DNA of 64,000 nucleotides from positions 12,635,501-12,699,500 of the forward strand of contig NC_088323.1 in assembly GCF_910592395.1 (NCBI RefSeq). The letters are read 5' to 3'. Both the position numbers and the translations under genes were made by a program. The notes under the pieces were generated by a model, which saw nothing but the letters and a program-made list of their open reading frames with translations, did no database searches and had not been told where the DNA came from. Origin of the DNA: Lineus longissimus. Lineage: Eukaryota; Nemertea; Pilidiophora; Heteronemertea; Lineidae. This document shows, in pieces, positions 31,674 to 43,905 of the stretch; within the stretch, counting starts at the first letter, position 1, and every line of letters starts with the position of its first letter.

Positions 31674-33205
31674 CTGTAAAATATGCGATAAGCGAACGGT
31701 CCACACAACTGGTCGAGAGGAAATCATTGCGTATACATGTGCAGGTCCTTGGAAATAGGCCTAGATGACGTTAATGACACGATTTATTGAGCATGTACAT
31801 GTACCACAAAATCCATGTCTGATATCACTTTGAATTTAGATGACATTGAATAACCGATTTAACGCTGGCCTACTCGTGCATTTAAGATTGTCAATCGCAA
31901 GCGTCAGTAAAAAACCAAAATGATGTGCACTGTCTTTTTTGGCATTTTGATAATGTTTTCTGATTTCGTTCATCCAATGGATAATGGCGACATCAATAAT
32001 GTTGTTGAAAATGTCGATGCCTTACAACCTCCTGCTCGGCGTCATCGATCGTATTGACTGGCGGAGAAAATCCGTCTGCTCGATGACTATGAAAACGAAA
32101 ACATCAGGCAGCCTCATGGGATTTCATCGCCCCAGTTTGCCAGGGAGTATAACATCCCCTCCGCGACTATGCGCCAATGGCTCCGCGAAGACTGAGGATG
32201 ACCTCCGAGAGAGACATCGCGAAACTACGAGCAGGCAGGTCAACAGGCGCAGACAAAGACAAAGAGGCATTGGTGAGTGCTGTATTTTACTTTTAACAGA
32301 AAATTAACGCCATCTTCCATGTCATTTTCTTTTCAAATTTGATGTCCATGAGAACCTGGAACTTTAGATTTGAAATTGTTCTTTTCTAAAGTCCACATTT
32401 TTTTCAGCCTTATGGCCAGAGGTTGACAGGTCAGTTCGTGAATGGATGGCAACAAGGCGACAACATGTGGTACCTGTCTCGGGTGACGATATGATGATTA
32501 AAGCTGAACAGTCTTTCCGAACATGGTGGGCAGTGCTTTCCGAACAGCAGCAACAGGAATACCGGCAGCATCGGCCACAATTAACAAACTTCAGGGCGTC
32601 CAGAGGGTGGCTAACTGGTTTTCTCTCTAGGAACGGGATTAGTTTTAGGAAACAATGCAAAAAATTTATGGCTATTCCCGAAAACGCGGATGAACTTGTG
32701 GCCAATTTTCAGCAAAATGTTACCCAGACGGTTGATGAAAATGGTATTGAACTTGTGATAAACATGAATGAAACGTTTGCTCTTTTTGACATGGCGCCAC
32801 AATACAATACAATACAATACAATACAATGAAAAGGGGGCAAAACAAATTGATCTTCGCACGTCCCGAGGGAATCCGAAACTAGGATGTACCGTAACTTTA
32901 GGGATGACAAGGGATGGGAGAAAGATGATGTTTAATAACATTGAAATCGAAGACAATGGTCTAGAATTTGTAGATTTGGACGAAGAATTGACTTAAACCA
33001 GTATTCAATTCAACTCAATGAGCCCAAGTGCTTTTGCACGAACGCGGTAGAAGTCTACCACCAATAACCCCTTGGCTATAACCACATGAAAACGACACTT
33101 GTCATCAGCGTCATCTAGGCCTATTTCAAAGGACCTGAACATGTATACGCAATGATTTCCTCTCGACCAGTTTTGTGGGCCGTTCGCTTATCACATATTT
33201 TACAG
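31674..33205 (+). mobile_element. Pogo/Tigger-like DNA transposon, degraded
   Basis: Inverted ends of about 115 bp (31674-31790, 33095-33205) start CTGTAAAATATG and share GATAAGCGAACGG and GAGGAAATCATTGCGTATAC. TA flanks both sides (31672-31673, 33206-33207). It contains a CENP-B-like transposase remnant and totals 1532 bp. Confidence 0.85.
32058..32997 (+). pseudogene. Pogo/Tigger transposase with CENP-B-type HTH, broken
   Basis: Part 1 (32058-32272) holds a helix-turn-helix, EKIRLLDDYENENIR ... FAREYNIPSATMRQWLRE, with a stop/frameshift at 32193. A probable intron follows (GTGAGT at 32273, TTTTTTTCAG ending at 32407). Part 2 matches the CENP-B/Tc5 DNA-binding domain: LWPEVDRSVREWM, FRASRGWLTGFLSRNGISFR. 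Then comes the start of a DDE domain, where the usual NMDET reads NMNET, so the first catalytic aspartate is lost. An (AATAC)n microsatellite (32801-32826) disrupts the next block, and reading continues in another frame to GRKMMFNN near 32920. Not functional. Confidence 0.82.
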
Positions 33206-33439
33206 TAGTTGACTTGTCAACCATGTGGTTATGGTTATGTTAACTACTCGATTGTTGTCCCTAATCGAACTATTGGATATGGTTGAATATGGCCATTGGT
33301 TGATTTCAACCACTTAGGTTTTAGTGTGTATATCATCAATAATTAATCCAATACTTATACATTTTTGTCAAAAAGCTGCAGTCCGATGCAATGAAACAAA
33401 TGTGTAATCATCGTCCACAATCTTTACTCAAAAATTACA

Positions 33440-33740
33440 TTCAGTGGCCAATTTGAGCCGAAGAATAGCTCAATCCGAGGATCGTTTGCTTTGGCCTAGC
33501 ACGAGATGAGGCGCCAGTACCAAAAAGAACGCTGTGGCGCTTACTCCCGCTTAGTCCACACGATCCATCGCCGAGTCGAGCATATTCCTCAATTCCAATG
33601 GTGTTCTTGATGGTTCTATTACCTTGAAGCATAGTGTTGACAGTAATGTTTCATATCACTGTGTGTATTTCATATGCATCGTATTGGCCAATTGTACGAG
33701 TCATAGGTCACACGATCGCCGAAGAAAATTCGAACAATGA
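33440..33740 (-). repeat. Duplicated exon-like sequence R4, copy 1
   Basis: Homologous to 51800-52060. Both encode, on the minus strand, a segment with IEEYARLGDGSC (here) or VEEYSRQGDGSC (there) and share GACACGATCCATCGCC-like DNA. Conservation is better around the GDGSC segment than outside it, which hints at coding ancestry. The domain is not recognised. Confidence 0.5.
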
Positions 33741-33835
33741 TGATATGAAAACTGAAATATTGGCTACCTGTTTTTTCCAAAGCCGATGTCTTGTTTTCCG
33801 GTCACGGCATTTCCAGCGCTTGGTAGCCGCATCCT

Positions 33836-34073
33836 TGTGAAGATGACAGGTTCCTGTTTGATCATGGTCATCATGGTCGTTCAGGTAGGTGGTGGAAAAG
33901 GCAACGCACCTCTGAATATTCGTGCATGCTACGCCACATCGAAGAATCGACTGAACTCGTAAGATTGCAGAAGTTAAATTATTATCGGTTCCGCTAATGT
34001 GCATTGTCATGAAATGGAATGAGGAAAACACTAAACTTGCTGAAGCTCTGTCCATGTTTGTCAGCATGTGCAA
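33836..34073 (-). pseudogene. PAN/apple-like domain exon
   Basis: Minus-strand reading contains SILRCGVACTNIQRCVAFST followed by TGTCHLH: cysteines spaced as C-x3-C-x5-C ... C, with the CxAF pattern typical of PAN/apple modules in secreted proteins. Flanking exons are not established, though the GDGSC segment of R4 lies just downstream on the same strand. It may be a real exon or a gene relic. Confidence 0.4.
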
Positions 34074-35809
34074 TAATCCCTATTCGCCATGAATTGCATT
34101 TACACGGTCTGCGAGAACTCAACCAATGTAATTCTCTATCGGCGGACCTGCTTTTTTGAGATTTTGATGGTGTCGTTGCAAATGATCCACAGACAAAACT
34201 TTTCGTAGTCAATCTTTAAAGAAAATTGCATGATTGCTAAAGAATAGTGTGCAAAAATATTAGAACACCCCATAAGATAGGATATCATCTATTCTATAAC
34301 TCCTAAAACTAGACTGGCTCTCTTTTAGGCTTTATTCAATGACTTTTATATGTTGTGCACAGCGATTTATAGATTTGAACAAAATATCACGAAAACATAG
34401 CAATTCGAAAATCTCAAGAAAAAAACCCCACCTTTTGATACTTCAAATAATTGGTCCCTAAATAATGTCATATCACTCTATAGCTAATTCTAAGCATTCC
34501 GGAAGAAAGAAATTCTGAAAATCTAAAGTCCACTTTGTGATATTACAAAATATCAAAACTTTGATATTTTCAAAATTTCAAAATTTTGTCGAAATTTGGA
34601 CTCATGATATTTTCAAAATGAAGAGGACTTTTCATGAAATGTTTTTGCAGGATCTCTTAGAATTGATGATAGAATAATATGACATCAGTTGGCAATCGAC
34701 TATTTGAATAATGAGACAGTTCGATTTTTCATGATATTTTCTAATTGTAATGTATTCATGATATTTTGTTCACATCTTTAAACTCTACATGTTAAAAACT
34801 GCTAACACCAGTATGTCAACACATTTCCTTGCATTTAAAAGACTAGCATATACCCATGGAGCGGGCAAAGTTGAAATGTAATATACATTAGTTAAATGGG
34901 CACGATGATTGAACTACATGTACATTAAATTTCTAACGTTACTGAAGTTTTATTAAAGGTTAAACACGAAATGAACTGCATTTAGGGACTTTTTGCTGCT
35001 ATCTACATGCAACCCCCAATAGATTGATTGGAGTACGCTATTTTGCACAATGCATTGAGACCAGTGACAGCAGGTCCTGTTCCAAATAAGGGCCTCACAT
35101 ATTAGGCATATCACCTACCCACTCCCGTACCCAATGCCACTGTCGGACCAAAGCCAGGCGCATGGAGAGATGCAGAACGCAATTCAAACTGACAACATCA
35201 ATCAGTAAAGAATAAATCAAAGAGCAAGCGCTGGCCACTGTACATATTTTGTCCATCCTGGCATAACTGTTTATTGATACCCTGACTGCATGTTCCGGTA
35301 GGCCACCCTGCAGAATTTGCCTTATCACTCCGGTCAGTGTTTCTCGAATAGAACTAAAATAGAACAGGCTAATCATTAATCTCCCTGCTAATACCCTGCA
35401 CCATGGACCAGGTTGTATAGCACTACATACGTGCTGGAAGCTAATATTGATGTGGCAGGGAGAATATGCGTGAAGTTTGTGTATGCTTTTGAGAATGAGC
35501 GGAGCTCTCCAGTCGACGTGCTCTCTGAAAAGTTGTTATTTATTCCAAAACCACGAAGATATTCGACGTATGACACCCTCAGTGACACTCTTACTTATGA
35601 TCCACACCTACGAAGCCAAAAGTTGCAAGAATTCGACGCATTTCCGAGGCCCAATTTTGAAACAAAAATCGCCTCCTATTTAGCGGCCACAACGCGCATT
35701 ATAGTATAGATACCTTAATGGGGCCATGACTCCTCAAAGGCGAAAAACCAAGAAAAACAATACATGTGCGTCTGAAACGCTGCACCGGAAAAAGACTGAC
35801 ATGAATTAA
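34074..35809. other. Non-coding stretch
   Basis: No gene supported. A 41-base block at 34796 (GCTAACACCAGTATGTCAAC) recurs at 38391, a small dispersed fragment. ORFs of 93-98 codons near 35095-35709 lack recognisable motifs. Confidence 0.4.
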
Positions 35810-36147
35810 GCGCAGAGAGCATTTTAGCACACATCCATTCAACAAACGTTTGTTGGTATTGTCCAATTAATCCGATTAAGATACAGAAAGTCCGTCTTGT
35901 TGACTTGCTTGATTTACGCTCACGTGTTATCTTGAAATCGAGACCCCCTGATGTCTGAGTCACAGATCATTCATCAAACCAAGGTTGAATAATGTAAGGT
36001 ATGGACTTGATTCCTCTAACGTTTTGAGGCCGAGCAATCTCCATGCCAAGGGGTGCTCCCAGGCTTTGGAATAGCCTCAACAGTGTCATTCGAAACAGCA
36101 CGTATGAAACATTCAGTTGACAGATAAAAACAGAACTTTACAGAAAG
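35810..36147 (+). repeat. Dispersed repeat R2, copy 1
   Basis: Matches 38455-38715: shared TTCAACAAACGTTT, CTGATGTCTGAGTCACA and AACAGAACTTTACAGAAAGT, in the same order with small gaps. Confidence 0.7.
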
Positions 36148-36150
36148 TAA

Positions 36151-36785
36151 GATAAAATGGGGTATTTGTAGCCCCGGTCTAACTGTAGATCCTGGCAATG
36201 TGTTTGATTCATATTCCCTTAACCATGGAATTATTCAGCCAACCAAAGCATGGATATGAAAGAGGTGACTCTTGATTATCACAAAATAAATAGTTTTGGA
36301 TTAGAAGTAAACAAATCAGACACATGCACCAAAAGAGTTGGGATCAAACTTTTTGCAGCTATGAATTTTCCATTCTTTTTGGGCATTGATGTACTTGAAA
36401 CTTGGTTCAGGTGATCAGTATTGAGTGTAGAGATGGTTGTGTGGGGCATTTAATGTCATTATTAAAAGCAAATTTGTCAGAGACACTTTTCTGACCAAGG
36501 TTCCCTCGGGGTATTTGTAGCCCGTTGGTTTGGGATATTTGTAGCCCCTATAAATAGCTCGATATATCCTGCCATAAATCATGAAGATAGGTTTCTTCAT
36601 TCTTATACCTGAATTATATTATTTCATAAATCTGTCTGATTTAGATACAAAGTTAACCCTTTGTGTACCAACAATGATACATTCGAAGTTTCATACTAGT
36701 TTATCTATCATTATTTCAAAATAGAATATTTTCAAAGTTATTGGTGTATCTAGTTAAAGCCACACCTAGATAGCAGTGTTACGGG
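36151..36785 (-). mobile_element. Partial Harbinger-like element R3, inverted copy
   Basis: Its first bases, GATAAAATGGGGTATTTGTA, follow TAA, and its body is the reverse complement of about 53225-53904. Only one terminus is present. The motif GGGGTATTTGTAGCCC occurs several times in both copies. Confidence 0.7.
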
Positions 36786-37330
36786 GTCATCCCAAATTGT
36801 TAAACAATCCCATCCTCTATGAGTCAACTTATGTAATATAATTTCTTTGTATCAATAACAAATTAAACTGTTATCTACTACATCAGCTTCAGGTACTTCA
36901 TGTACGCAATCAAATTACCCTTTAAGAAACCACTATCGGGCAAACTTGTAAAACCTGTAAGCGTTATAGCCAAACAACTTCTATATCCAAACCATTCCTT
37001 ATTTTAGCCAAAAGCCCATGTCAAAATCTGGTCATCTTGCCATAGTCAGATAGTTCGTAGGGCAATTGGCGGCGCTAACATAGCCCACGCTTTCTCTAAA
37101 ACATCGTAAACACCTGTGTAAGCTGATGGTACAAGGTAGATAACATCTCGAGCTTGAACTTCCAGACCACAATAACCTTGGGAAACCCTAACTATTTAGA
37201 ATTACAGAAAAGTACAATGACGCACACTCTACGGGTTTGAAGATCCGTTCGTTCGGTAATTATTGATTTTGATACCTAAATAAGGGTAGGTTTTTAGAAT
37301 GAACAGCTCTCAACGAAGTAGCAAGAAACA
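36786..37330. other. Non-coding stretch
   Basis: Nothing recognised. Confidence 0.4.
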
Positions 37331-37935
37331 GTCTTTACTCCGCTCCCGAGCTTAAGAGTCAGCTTCCAAGCAGAGCTTATCATCCAGCCTCAGGGCAATA
37401 GTCTTAACTCCGCTTCCGAGCGTAACAGTCAGCTTCCGAGCAGAGCTTATCATCTAGTCTCAGGGCAACAGTCTTAACTCCGCTCCCGCGCGTAACAGTC
37501 AGCTTCCGAGCAGAGCTTATCATCTAGTCTCAGGGCAACAGTCTTAACTCCGCTCCCGCGCGTAACAGTCAGCTTCCAAGCAGAGCTTATCATCCAGCCT
37601 CAGGGCAACAGTCTTAACTCCGCTCCCGTGCGTAACAGTCAGATTCCGAGCAGAGCTTATCATCTAGCCTCAGGGCAACAGTCTTAACTCCGCTCCCGAG
37701 CGTAACAGTCAGTTTCCGAGCAGAGCTTATCATCTAGCCTCAGGGCAATAGTCCTAACTCCGCTCCCGAGCGTAACAGTCAGCTTCCGAGCAGAGCTTAT
37801 CATCTAGACTCAGGGCAATAGTCTTAACTCCGCTCCCGAGCGTAACAGTCAGCTTCCGAGCAGAGCTTATCATCTAGCCTCAGGGCAACAGTCTTAACTC
37901 CGCTCCCGAGCGTAACAATCAGTCAGCTTCAGAGC
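37331..37935 (+). repeat. 70-bp minisatellite, about 8.6 units
   Basis: Units start at 37331, 37401, 37471, 37541, 37611, 37681, 37751, 37821 and 37891 with GTCTTAACTCCGCTCCCGAG or a variant. Neighbouring units differ by only a few bases. The period is not a multiple of three and there is no ORF across it. Each unit has two short GCTCC/GGAGC-like near palindromes. Confidence 0.9.
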
Positions 37936-38454
37936 AGTGACTATAAACACTTTATCAATTCGTCGTGGAAGTAAGCTCACATCAGTATTGTGATATCATC
38001 TGTTATAAAATCTGCGAAACTGAATATTCTTGTGTGGACATCAGTGACTAGCATGACCTAACAATTCGTTTCTTGTTTGTGGTGTATAACTTGCATTTAA
38101 CGACTTCCTCTCGTCTCGGCGTATCTGATTCCCTACCTCTTGATTAGCCATCAGTCAGTCGATTCAGCAGTTCACGAGTTGTTGTCTGAAACCAATGTCT
38201 AATGCATAACAGAGGTGGTTAATGTCCTAGGATAGAGTCACCCAGGGACAAACGTTTTTATGCACTTAAAATCATGGATGTATTTAAGGTCATTGGTCTT
38301 ACAGAACCATGGCCTATATCTTCATGATAACAAGAGTAGAGTAGGACACTTTTTTTGGTGTGTCTGTGTGCGGAGGGGGTCATTTAAGATTGCTAACACC
38401 AGTATGTCAACATATTTCCTTGTCTTCAGACAAAAAGGAGCTTAATTTAAACAA

Positions 38455-38715
38455 TTGACAGATAGCATCTTAGCACCCATCAATTCAACAAACGTTTTGC
38501 TGGTACCGTCCAATCAATCCGATTAAGTTACCAAAAGTCCGTCACGTTGGCTTGCTTGATTTATGCTCACGTGTTTTCAGCTTGAAATGGAGACCGCTGA
38601 TGTCTGAGTCACATGTCATGCTCATTACATGCTTTGGGATAGCCTTAACAGTGACATTTGAAACAGCACGTATACATTCAGTAGACGGATAAAAACAGAA
38701 CTTTACAGAAAGTAC
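38455..38715 (+). repeat. Dispersed repeat R2, copy 2
   Basis: Second copy of the repeat at 35810-36147. It ends at the same CAGAACTTTACAGAAAGTA block where R3 is joined in copy 1. Confidence 0.7.
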
Positions 38716-39464
38716 TTCCGCGCACATTTTTCCTGTGAATTCAGAAAACTGACCCCCTCACAAAAAATGAAAAAATAAAAAATGTCACATCCCGACCGGG
38801 ACTCGAAAACACTCTCCCTCATGTCTCTGAGCTAGCCAGGCTAGCATGTACAATCTCGGTCAGAAGTTATTAACCACCTGATATTTGTAAATTACTCCGT
38901 TATTCCCCAATATTTTTTCATCAATTTCTGATGCATGGTAGTTAGGTCATTTGTCCATCATTTGGCAAAATGATTTTTCTGATCAATGGGCGGACTTCGG
39001 TTTTGTCGTTGTTCAAAGATTACCGGTCCAATTGAGATTTTCTTAAACTCTGCAATTCCTGAAAATTTTCACCTGTAACATCTTCTTGTTACTGCATAGA
39101 TGGATATTACCATCAAACATTTTCAAAATATTTGATTTTTTAACGTGAAAATGGCAACTTTGTTGGGATTTTGGCACTCTGTTTCTGTGTCCAGTGAACA
39201 GCACTCCGAGATGACCCCCTTTCTATAGTTTGGTTTAGTGGTTTTCCTAGACTTCATCAGTTTCATAATTGACATCCTGATTGAATGGTTGAAACTGACC
39301 TGCATTCATCCTTTAGGAAGAACATGGCATGGGGTTGTAAGATCGCCTATTATATTAGGCCTTGGCCATTGAAAATACTCTCAGTATCTCCTGAATAGCC
39401 AGGATGAACCTGGAAAGCACCCAAGTTTTGATCTGTTCAGTCTGCTGTCAACAGATGTTTTGAT

Positions 39465-40484
39465 ATGCCGAGGACACATGGCTCAAGAGAACTTTCTGAG
39501 TATCAGAAAGGTCAGTTGATGTCATTGAAAGCTGCAGGGAGGAGTAATCGAAATGTGGCAAGGGAAATTGGTTGTTCTCATGCAACAGTGCAATTTTGGT
39601 GGACCCGCTTCCACAATGAAGGAAATCTTCATCGCCGAGAAAGACCAGGTGCCCAAAAATGCACCACTGAACGAGAGGATAGACAGCTTGTTAGGCAATC
39701 GAGGATGCTTCCGTTCAAAAATGTGAAATCCTTAAGAAATGATGTGGGTTTGAGGGCCAGCCTTTCAACTGTTAAGCGGCGCCTCAGAGTGGCAGGACTA
39801 AACGGTTGCATTGCAGCACAGAAGGACAAACTAACTGATGCCCACAAGTTGAGCAGATACAACTTTGCAGTGGCTCATCAAGACTGGACTATTGAACATT
39901 GTCGTCAAGTTGCATTCACTGATGAGAAGACTTTTGTCGTTGGAGATAATGGTCAAGTTTTCGTTCGCAGGCCAAAAGGCCAACGCTTTCATTCAGAATA
40001 CATCAAAATTGTTCAAAGAAGTGGTAGATTCAGCGTGCCTGTCTGGGCATGGATGAATTCACGTGGAGACGGACAGATAGTGCGTATAAATGGGAGGTTT
40101 AACCAGAATCAGTATCTGCAAGTTCTTGCAGATCAGATGGACAACATTCATCATGCTTTTCCTGACAGACTTATTTATCAACAGGATAAAAGTCCAATAC
40201 ACACAGCTAGGCGTGTTGGACAGTGGCTTCGTGACCGGGAAATTGAAGTTTTGGACTGGCCTTCTAAAGGGGCTGACATGTCGCCAATTGAAAATGTTTG
40301 GTCAAAGGTTCAGAGAGATGTGGACTTTACAAATGTTACTAATCAGGATGAACTGTGGCTTGCTGTCGAGGAAAGTTGGAATCGTCTTCGTGAGGACCAC
40401 GAGTATTGGGAGGGATTGGTTGTGTCACTTCCTGATAGAATGAGGGCTGTTATAGAATCTAGGGGTGACTGGACTAGGTTTTGA
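39465..40484 (+). CDS. Tc1-family transposase (339 aa)
   Basis: Cut-and-paste transposase acting in the nucleus on the flanking inverted repeats. The N-terminal paired-type HTH reads ELSEYQKGQLMSLKAAGRSN ... VAREIGCSHATVQFWW (residues 9-46). A second HTH lies near 70-110 (STVKRRLRVAGL). The catalytic triad is D153 (AFTDEKTF), D241 (QQDKSPIH) and E276 (SPIENVW), with 34 residues between the last two, the DD34E spacing of Tc1. WPSKGADMSPIENVW is the usual family signature. Length equals that of active Tc1 transposases, and no stop or frameshift was found. The first ATG lies about 245 bp inside the left repeat. Confidence 0.95.
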   Translation: MPRTHGSRELSEYQKGQLMSLKAAGRSNRNVAREIGCSHATVQFWWTRFHNEGNLHRRERPGAQKCTTEREDRQLVRQSRMLPFKNVKSLRNDVGLRASLSTVKRRLRVAGLNGCIAAQKDKLTDAHKLSRYNFAVAHQDWTIEHCRQVAFTDEKTFVVGDNGQVFVRRPKGQRFHSEYIKIVQRSGRFSVPVWAWMNSRGDGQIVRINGRFNQNQYLQVLADQMDNIHHAFPDRLIYQQDKSPIHTARRVGQWLRDREIEVLDWPSKGADMSPIENVWSKVQRDVDFTNVTNQDELWLAVEESWNRLREDHEYWEGLVVSLPDRMRAVIESRGDWTRF

Positions 40485-40551
40485 ATAAACTGTTGTTGTA
40501 TGGTGATAGTAAAGGTGGGGTAGAGACTAAGCACAGTAAAAAAACCCACTA

Positions 40552-40806
40552 TAGTCTGGTTCAATCTAGAGGTGAACCATTGGAATGCCAGTGTGGAACA
40601 GTCAATTTTGACCACAAGATTTTATTTGCGTGTTACCCTTATGAAATGAACTTCTGGCTGAGAATAGTCCATGGGCCAATGTTTATTATTGAGCAAGGTC
40701 ATCCGATTCATTATGCCATAACATGTAACCTTAATTATGTCATTATTGCCACACTCTAACCACAAACTACATTTCCAATGGTCCACCTCTAGGTTGAACC
40801 AGACTA
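40552..40806. mobile_element. Small TIR element nested in the Tc1 element
   Basis: Inverted ends TAGTCTGGTTCAA ... with CTAGAGGTG and ACCATTGGAA shared by both arms (about 36 bp each), and TA on both sides. It lies 65 bp after the transposase stop. 255 bp, no ORF. It may be a later insertion or an original part of the element. Confidence 0.65.
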
Positions 40807-41407
40807 TAAACATCTTTAAAAAAGCCCGTGTAGATTTCCCAAGTTTAGGCCATGAATTACACTGAAAATAAATGCCAAGTTACAAAATAATTTCTCTCCA
40901 TTTTCCTTTGACAATAGCAGTTGTTATTCAATAAGACCATAATCTGATCAGCTTCTATTCAAGATGATCAATGAATGCAAAATAACCCATAAAAGGCCTC
41001 ATTGGACCTTTGTTAATAGGGAAGTGGTGAAGCTTGAGGGGTCATCTCGGAGTGCTGTTCACTGAACACAGAAACAGAGTGCCAAAATCCCAACAAAGTT
41101 GCCATTTTCACGTTAAAAAATCAAATATTTTGAAAATGTTTGATGGTAATATCCATCTATGCAGTAACAAGAAGATGTTACAGGTGAAAATTTTCAGGAA
41201 TTGCAGAGTTTAAGAAAATCTCAATTGGACCGGTAATCTTTGAACAACGACAAAACCGAAGTCCGCCCATTGATCAGAAAAATCATTTTGCCAAATGATG
41301 GACAAATGACCTAACTACCATGCATCAGAAATTGGTGAAAAAATATTGGGGAATAACGGAGTAATTTACAAATATCAGGTGGTTAATAACTTCTGACCGA
41401 GATTGTA

Positions 41408-43338
41408 CATTAGGGAAAAAAGCAATGCATTTGAACTATTTTCAATTCATCTTCACGTTAAGAAAGCATTGTACGGTATACTAAAAATTTCACCAGTCAC
41501 TGGTTGAACTTATCTTTTTGATACATATTAACGCAGTGTCGATTACGGCCAGTTGCATTCATCTGAACTAAAAATGAAATGTTACACGAAATCTAATTGG
41601 TTTTGATATTTTGCAAGCTTTCCTCTGATTGATTAATATTAGATTTCAAATTTCGGATTTCGGATTACAGATGAGCCTTCTGCGCTCATCAGTAAATGAA
41701 ATATTTTCGGAAATGTATTATAACGCTATGAAATGCTATTGAAATCTTATCTACACACTAATCATTATGCCCTGATATAACATGTATAATGCTATCGGCT
41801 AAGCCCTGGAAAAATGCACCGCCAGTTTGTCCTATGGATAGCAAACAATTTTGAAAACATGCATGAATTGGTTTTGTGCGTACACCGTAAAGAAACCAGC
41901 TGTTTTTTTCTTTGAAATTGAGTGCATAAAAGTCATATTGTCCATGTTGCCAGATTGACTGGTTATTTTAGTATATTCAACAAAAAGGGCGCATTTGCGC
42001 TGTTTTGTTTTCATGCCGCCATATTCTCCCTCGTCAGCACCATTGATCCAGGGCGTTGGAAGACGATATTGCTTCCCGGCGACCACGTGTGACCCTTTCA
42101 GGGATAATATCATTGGCGAACCCAATCACGTCACTTCATGAAATATATCAAGAGACGCACATTTCGGTAACGGATTAATGATGATTGAATTGTGGAAGTG
42201 ACTTTCTAAAATACATTTGTATCACAAATCATTGTTTCAAAGAAAAATCCGTTAGCCTCTTTCTTTTTGCAGAACTGAGCGTTTTGGAAACTCAACCAAG
42301 AGCCTCCTTGGTTGTGATGAAAAGCAGCATTTTGCATGGCACGCGTGTATATCTCAAATGCATTTCTGTAAAAATTACATACGCTGATCTGCATCCAGTG
42401 GTTACCCAAAACATTCGTCGGCCAAATGTCGGACACAACAACTGAGACCAAGCAAGTTCTGGTTTTATGGAGACACATGTAATTCGCAACAACATTTATC
42501 AAAGGTAAAAAGTACACCATCCATTTACCATGATAACAAGAATTAGGTATATCGCGCTTCACTTGGACAACATTTTGCCAGAAGTTAATCAGTTTTTAAG
42601 TAATTGATGACGTCATCTCAAATTTTAGTAACTGAAAAATAGGAATTTTAGAATTGAAAATCAACCGGCGCGAGTTTTGATGGAATTTCGGCAACGCTCG
42701 GATCCAATTTTGAAGCATAGTTAGCCTCTTTCATGATTAACGCTCCGTTGATGTGGCTCTGTTGGTGGGGAAAACGGCCGATCTGATGTCGGAAAGAATC
42801 GTTTTCCCCCACAACATCAGAGCTTGATCCGCTACAAGATGTGCTGATCAGGATAAAGATGAATTACGAAACCAGCATGTTTAGTCACCACTCTGATATG
42901 GCGTCCCTTGTAGTTCAGCTGTGACACAAACATTCAATAGATCGCGATGGCATGATTACTTTAGTTCTAACTAGACAACGTTTGATCAATAACAGCACCA
43001 CTAGCGTCAATAATTGTATTTGGTAAAATTGATTAAAAGAAAAAAATGCATGAGTATGCTTATTTTGACACCAATTGCTTTGAAAATCGATATCATGGGA
43101 TAGAATACTGCCCCATACGCGCCATTTTCACATAATTACGTAGCTATTTGCGATCAGATCATTGAACCTAAAGCCAACTATCGATGTTTGTCGCTGCGAC
43201 CTCTTGTACGGAGAGAGAGCAGGGCCGCAGGGGGTCTCATCGAATTGACCAAACGGACTGCACTGGATTTGGCTGGAACGGGATAATTTCGGGGCGGCTG
43301 GCCGTGATGAGACCGCACTGTTCCGAACAAGACTTACC
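41408..43338. other. Non-coding stretch
   Basis: No gene was recognised. A hairpin at about 42757-42832 pairs TTGGTGGGGAAAACG with CGTTTTCCCCCACAA. Confidence 0.4.
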
Positions 43339-43905
43339 GTTAATAGACAAGGAGGATACCGCGGTGACGTCACATCACGTGATCACGACCCATATTACTG
43401 ATCGCTATGGCCAATCAGTTCAGTCTACTGACAGCACCAGCACTGAACACATCTCCACGTCTCACTGTCTGGTGCGCTCCTGTACACAAAAACACCAATA
43501 GACATGAAATATTGCAATACCTAGTATGGATTCTTCCTGTGTAAAATAAAATTTACAGAGCAGATTAACTTCCACGAATAAAAAAGACGTTTGGCGTGGC
43601 CAAAGTGTGGAAATAATGTCTCCGCTAAAATATACTACGAAATACACTAGGCAATGCACTACGCGATACACGTTAGAGATGCAGTTGAGTTTGTTATTGT
43701 TTTGACTTAGAAGCCCGCCCATATCATAATATATTCATGTATTCATGAAGTATGAACTCATTTCTGTCCCATACAACTGCTCTAAGAACAGTCAATTTCT
43801 CCTTAAATCATCACCGAAACCGCGATATCCGCAGGAAGAATTCGTTCTAGTGTCCGAAAATGCATGATCTTACAGGGGGGCTAACTCGACAAATAGAGGG
43901 GATCT

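Larger units (their letters stand above)
38851..41405 (+). mobile_element. Tc1-type DNA transposon, apparently intact
   Basis: Terminal inverted repeats of 369 bp (38851-39219, 41037-41405) start CAATCTCGGTCAGAAGTTAT and differ at about two positions. The target is TA (38849-38850, 41406-41407). A single intact transposase ORF lies between them. Arm identity and the undamaged ORF point to recent activity. Confidence 0.95.
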
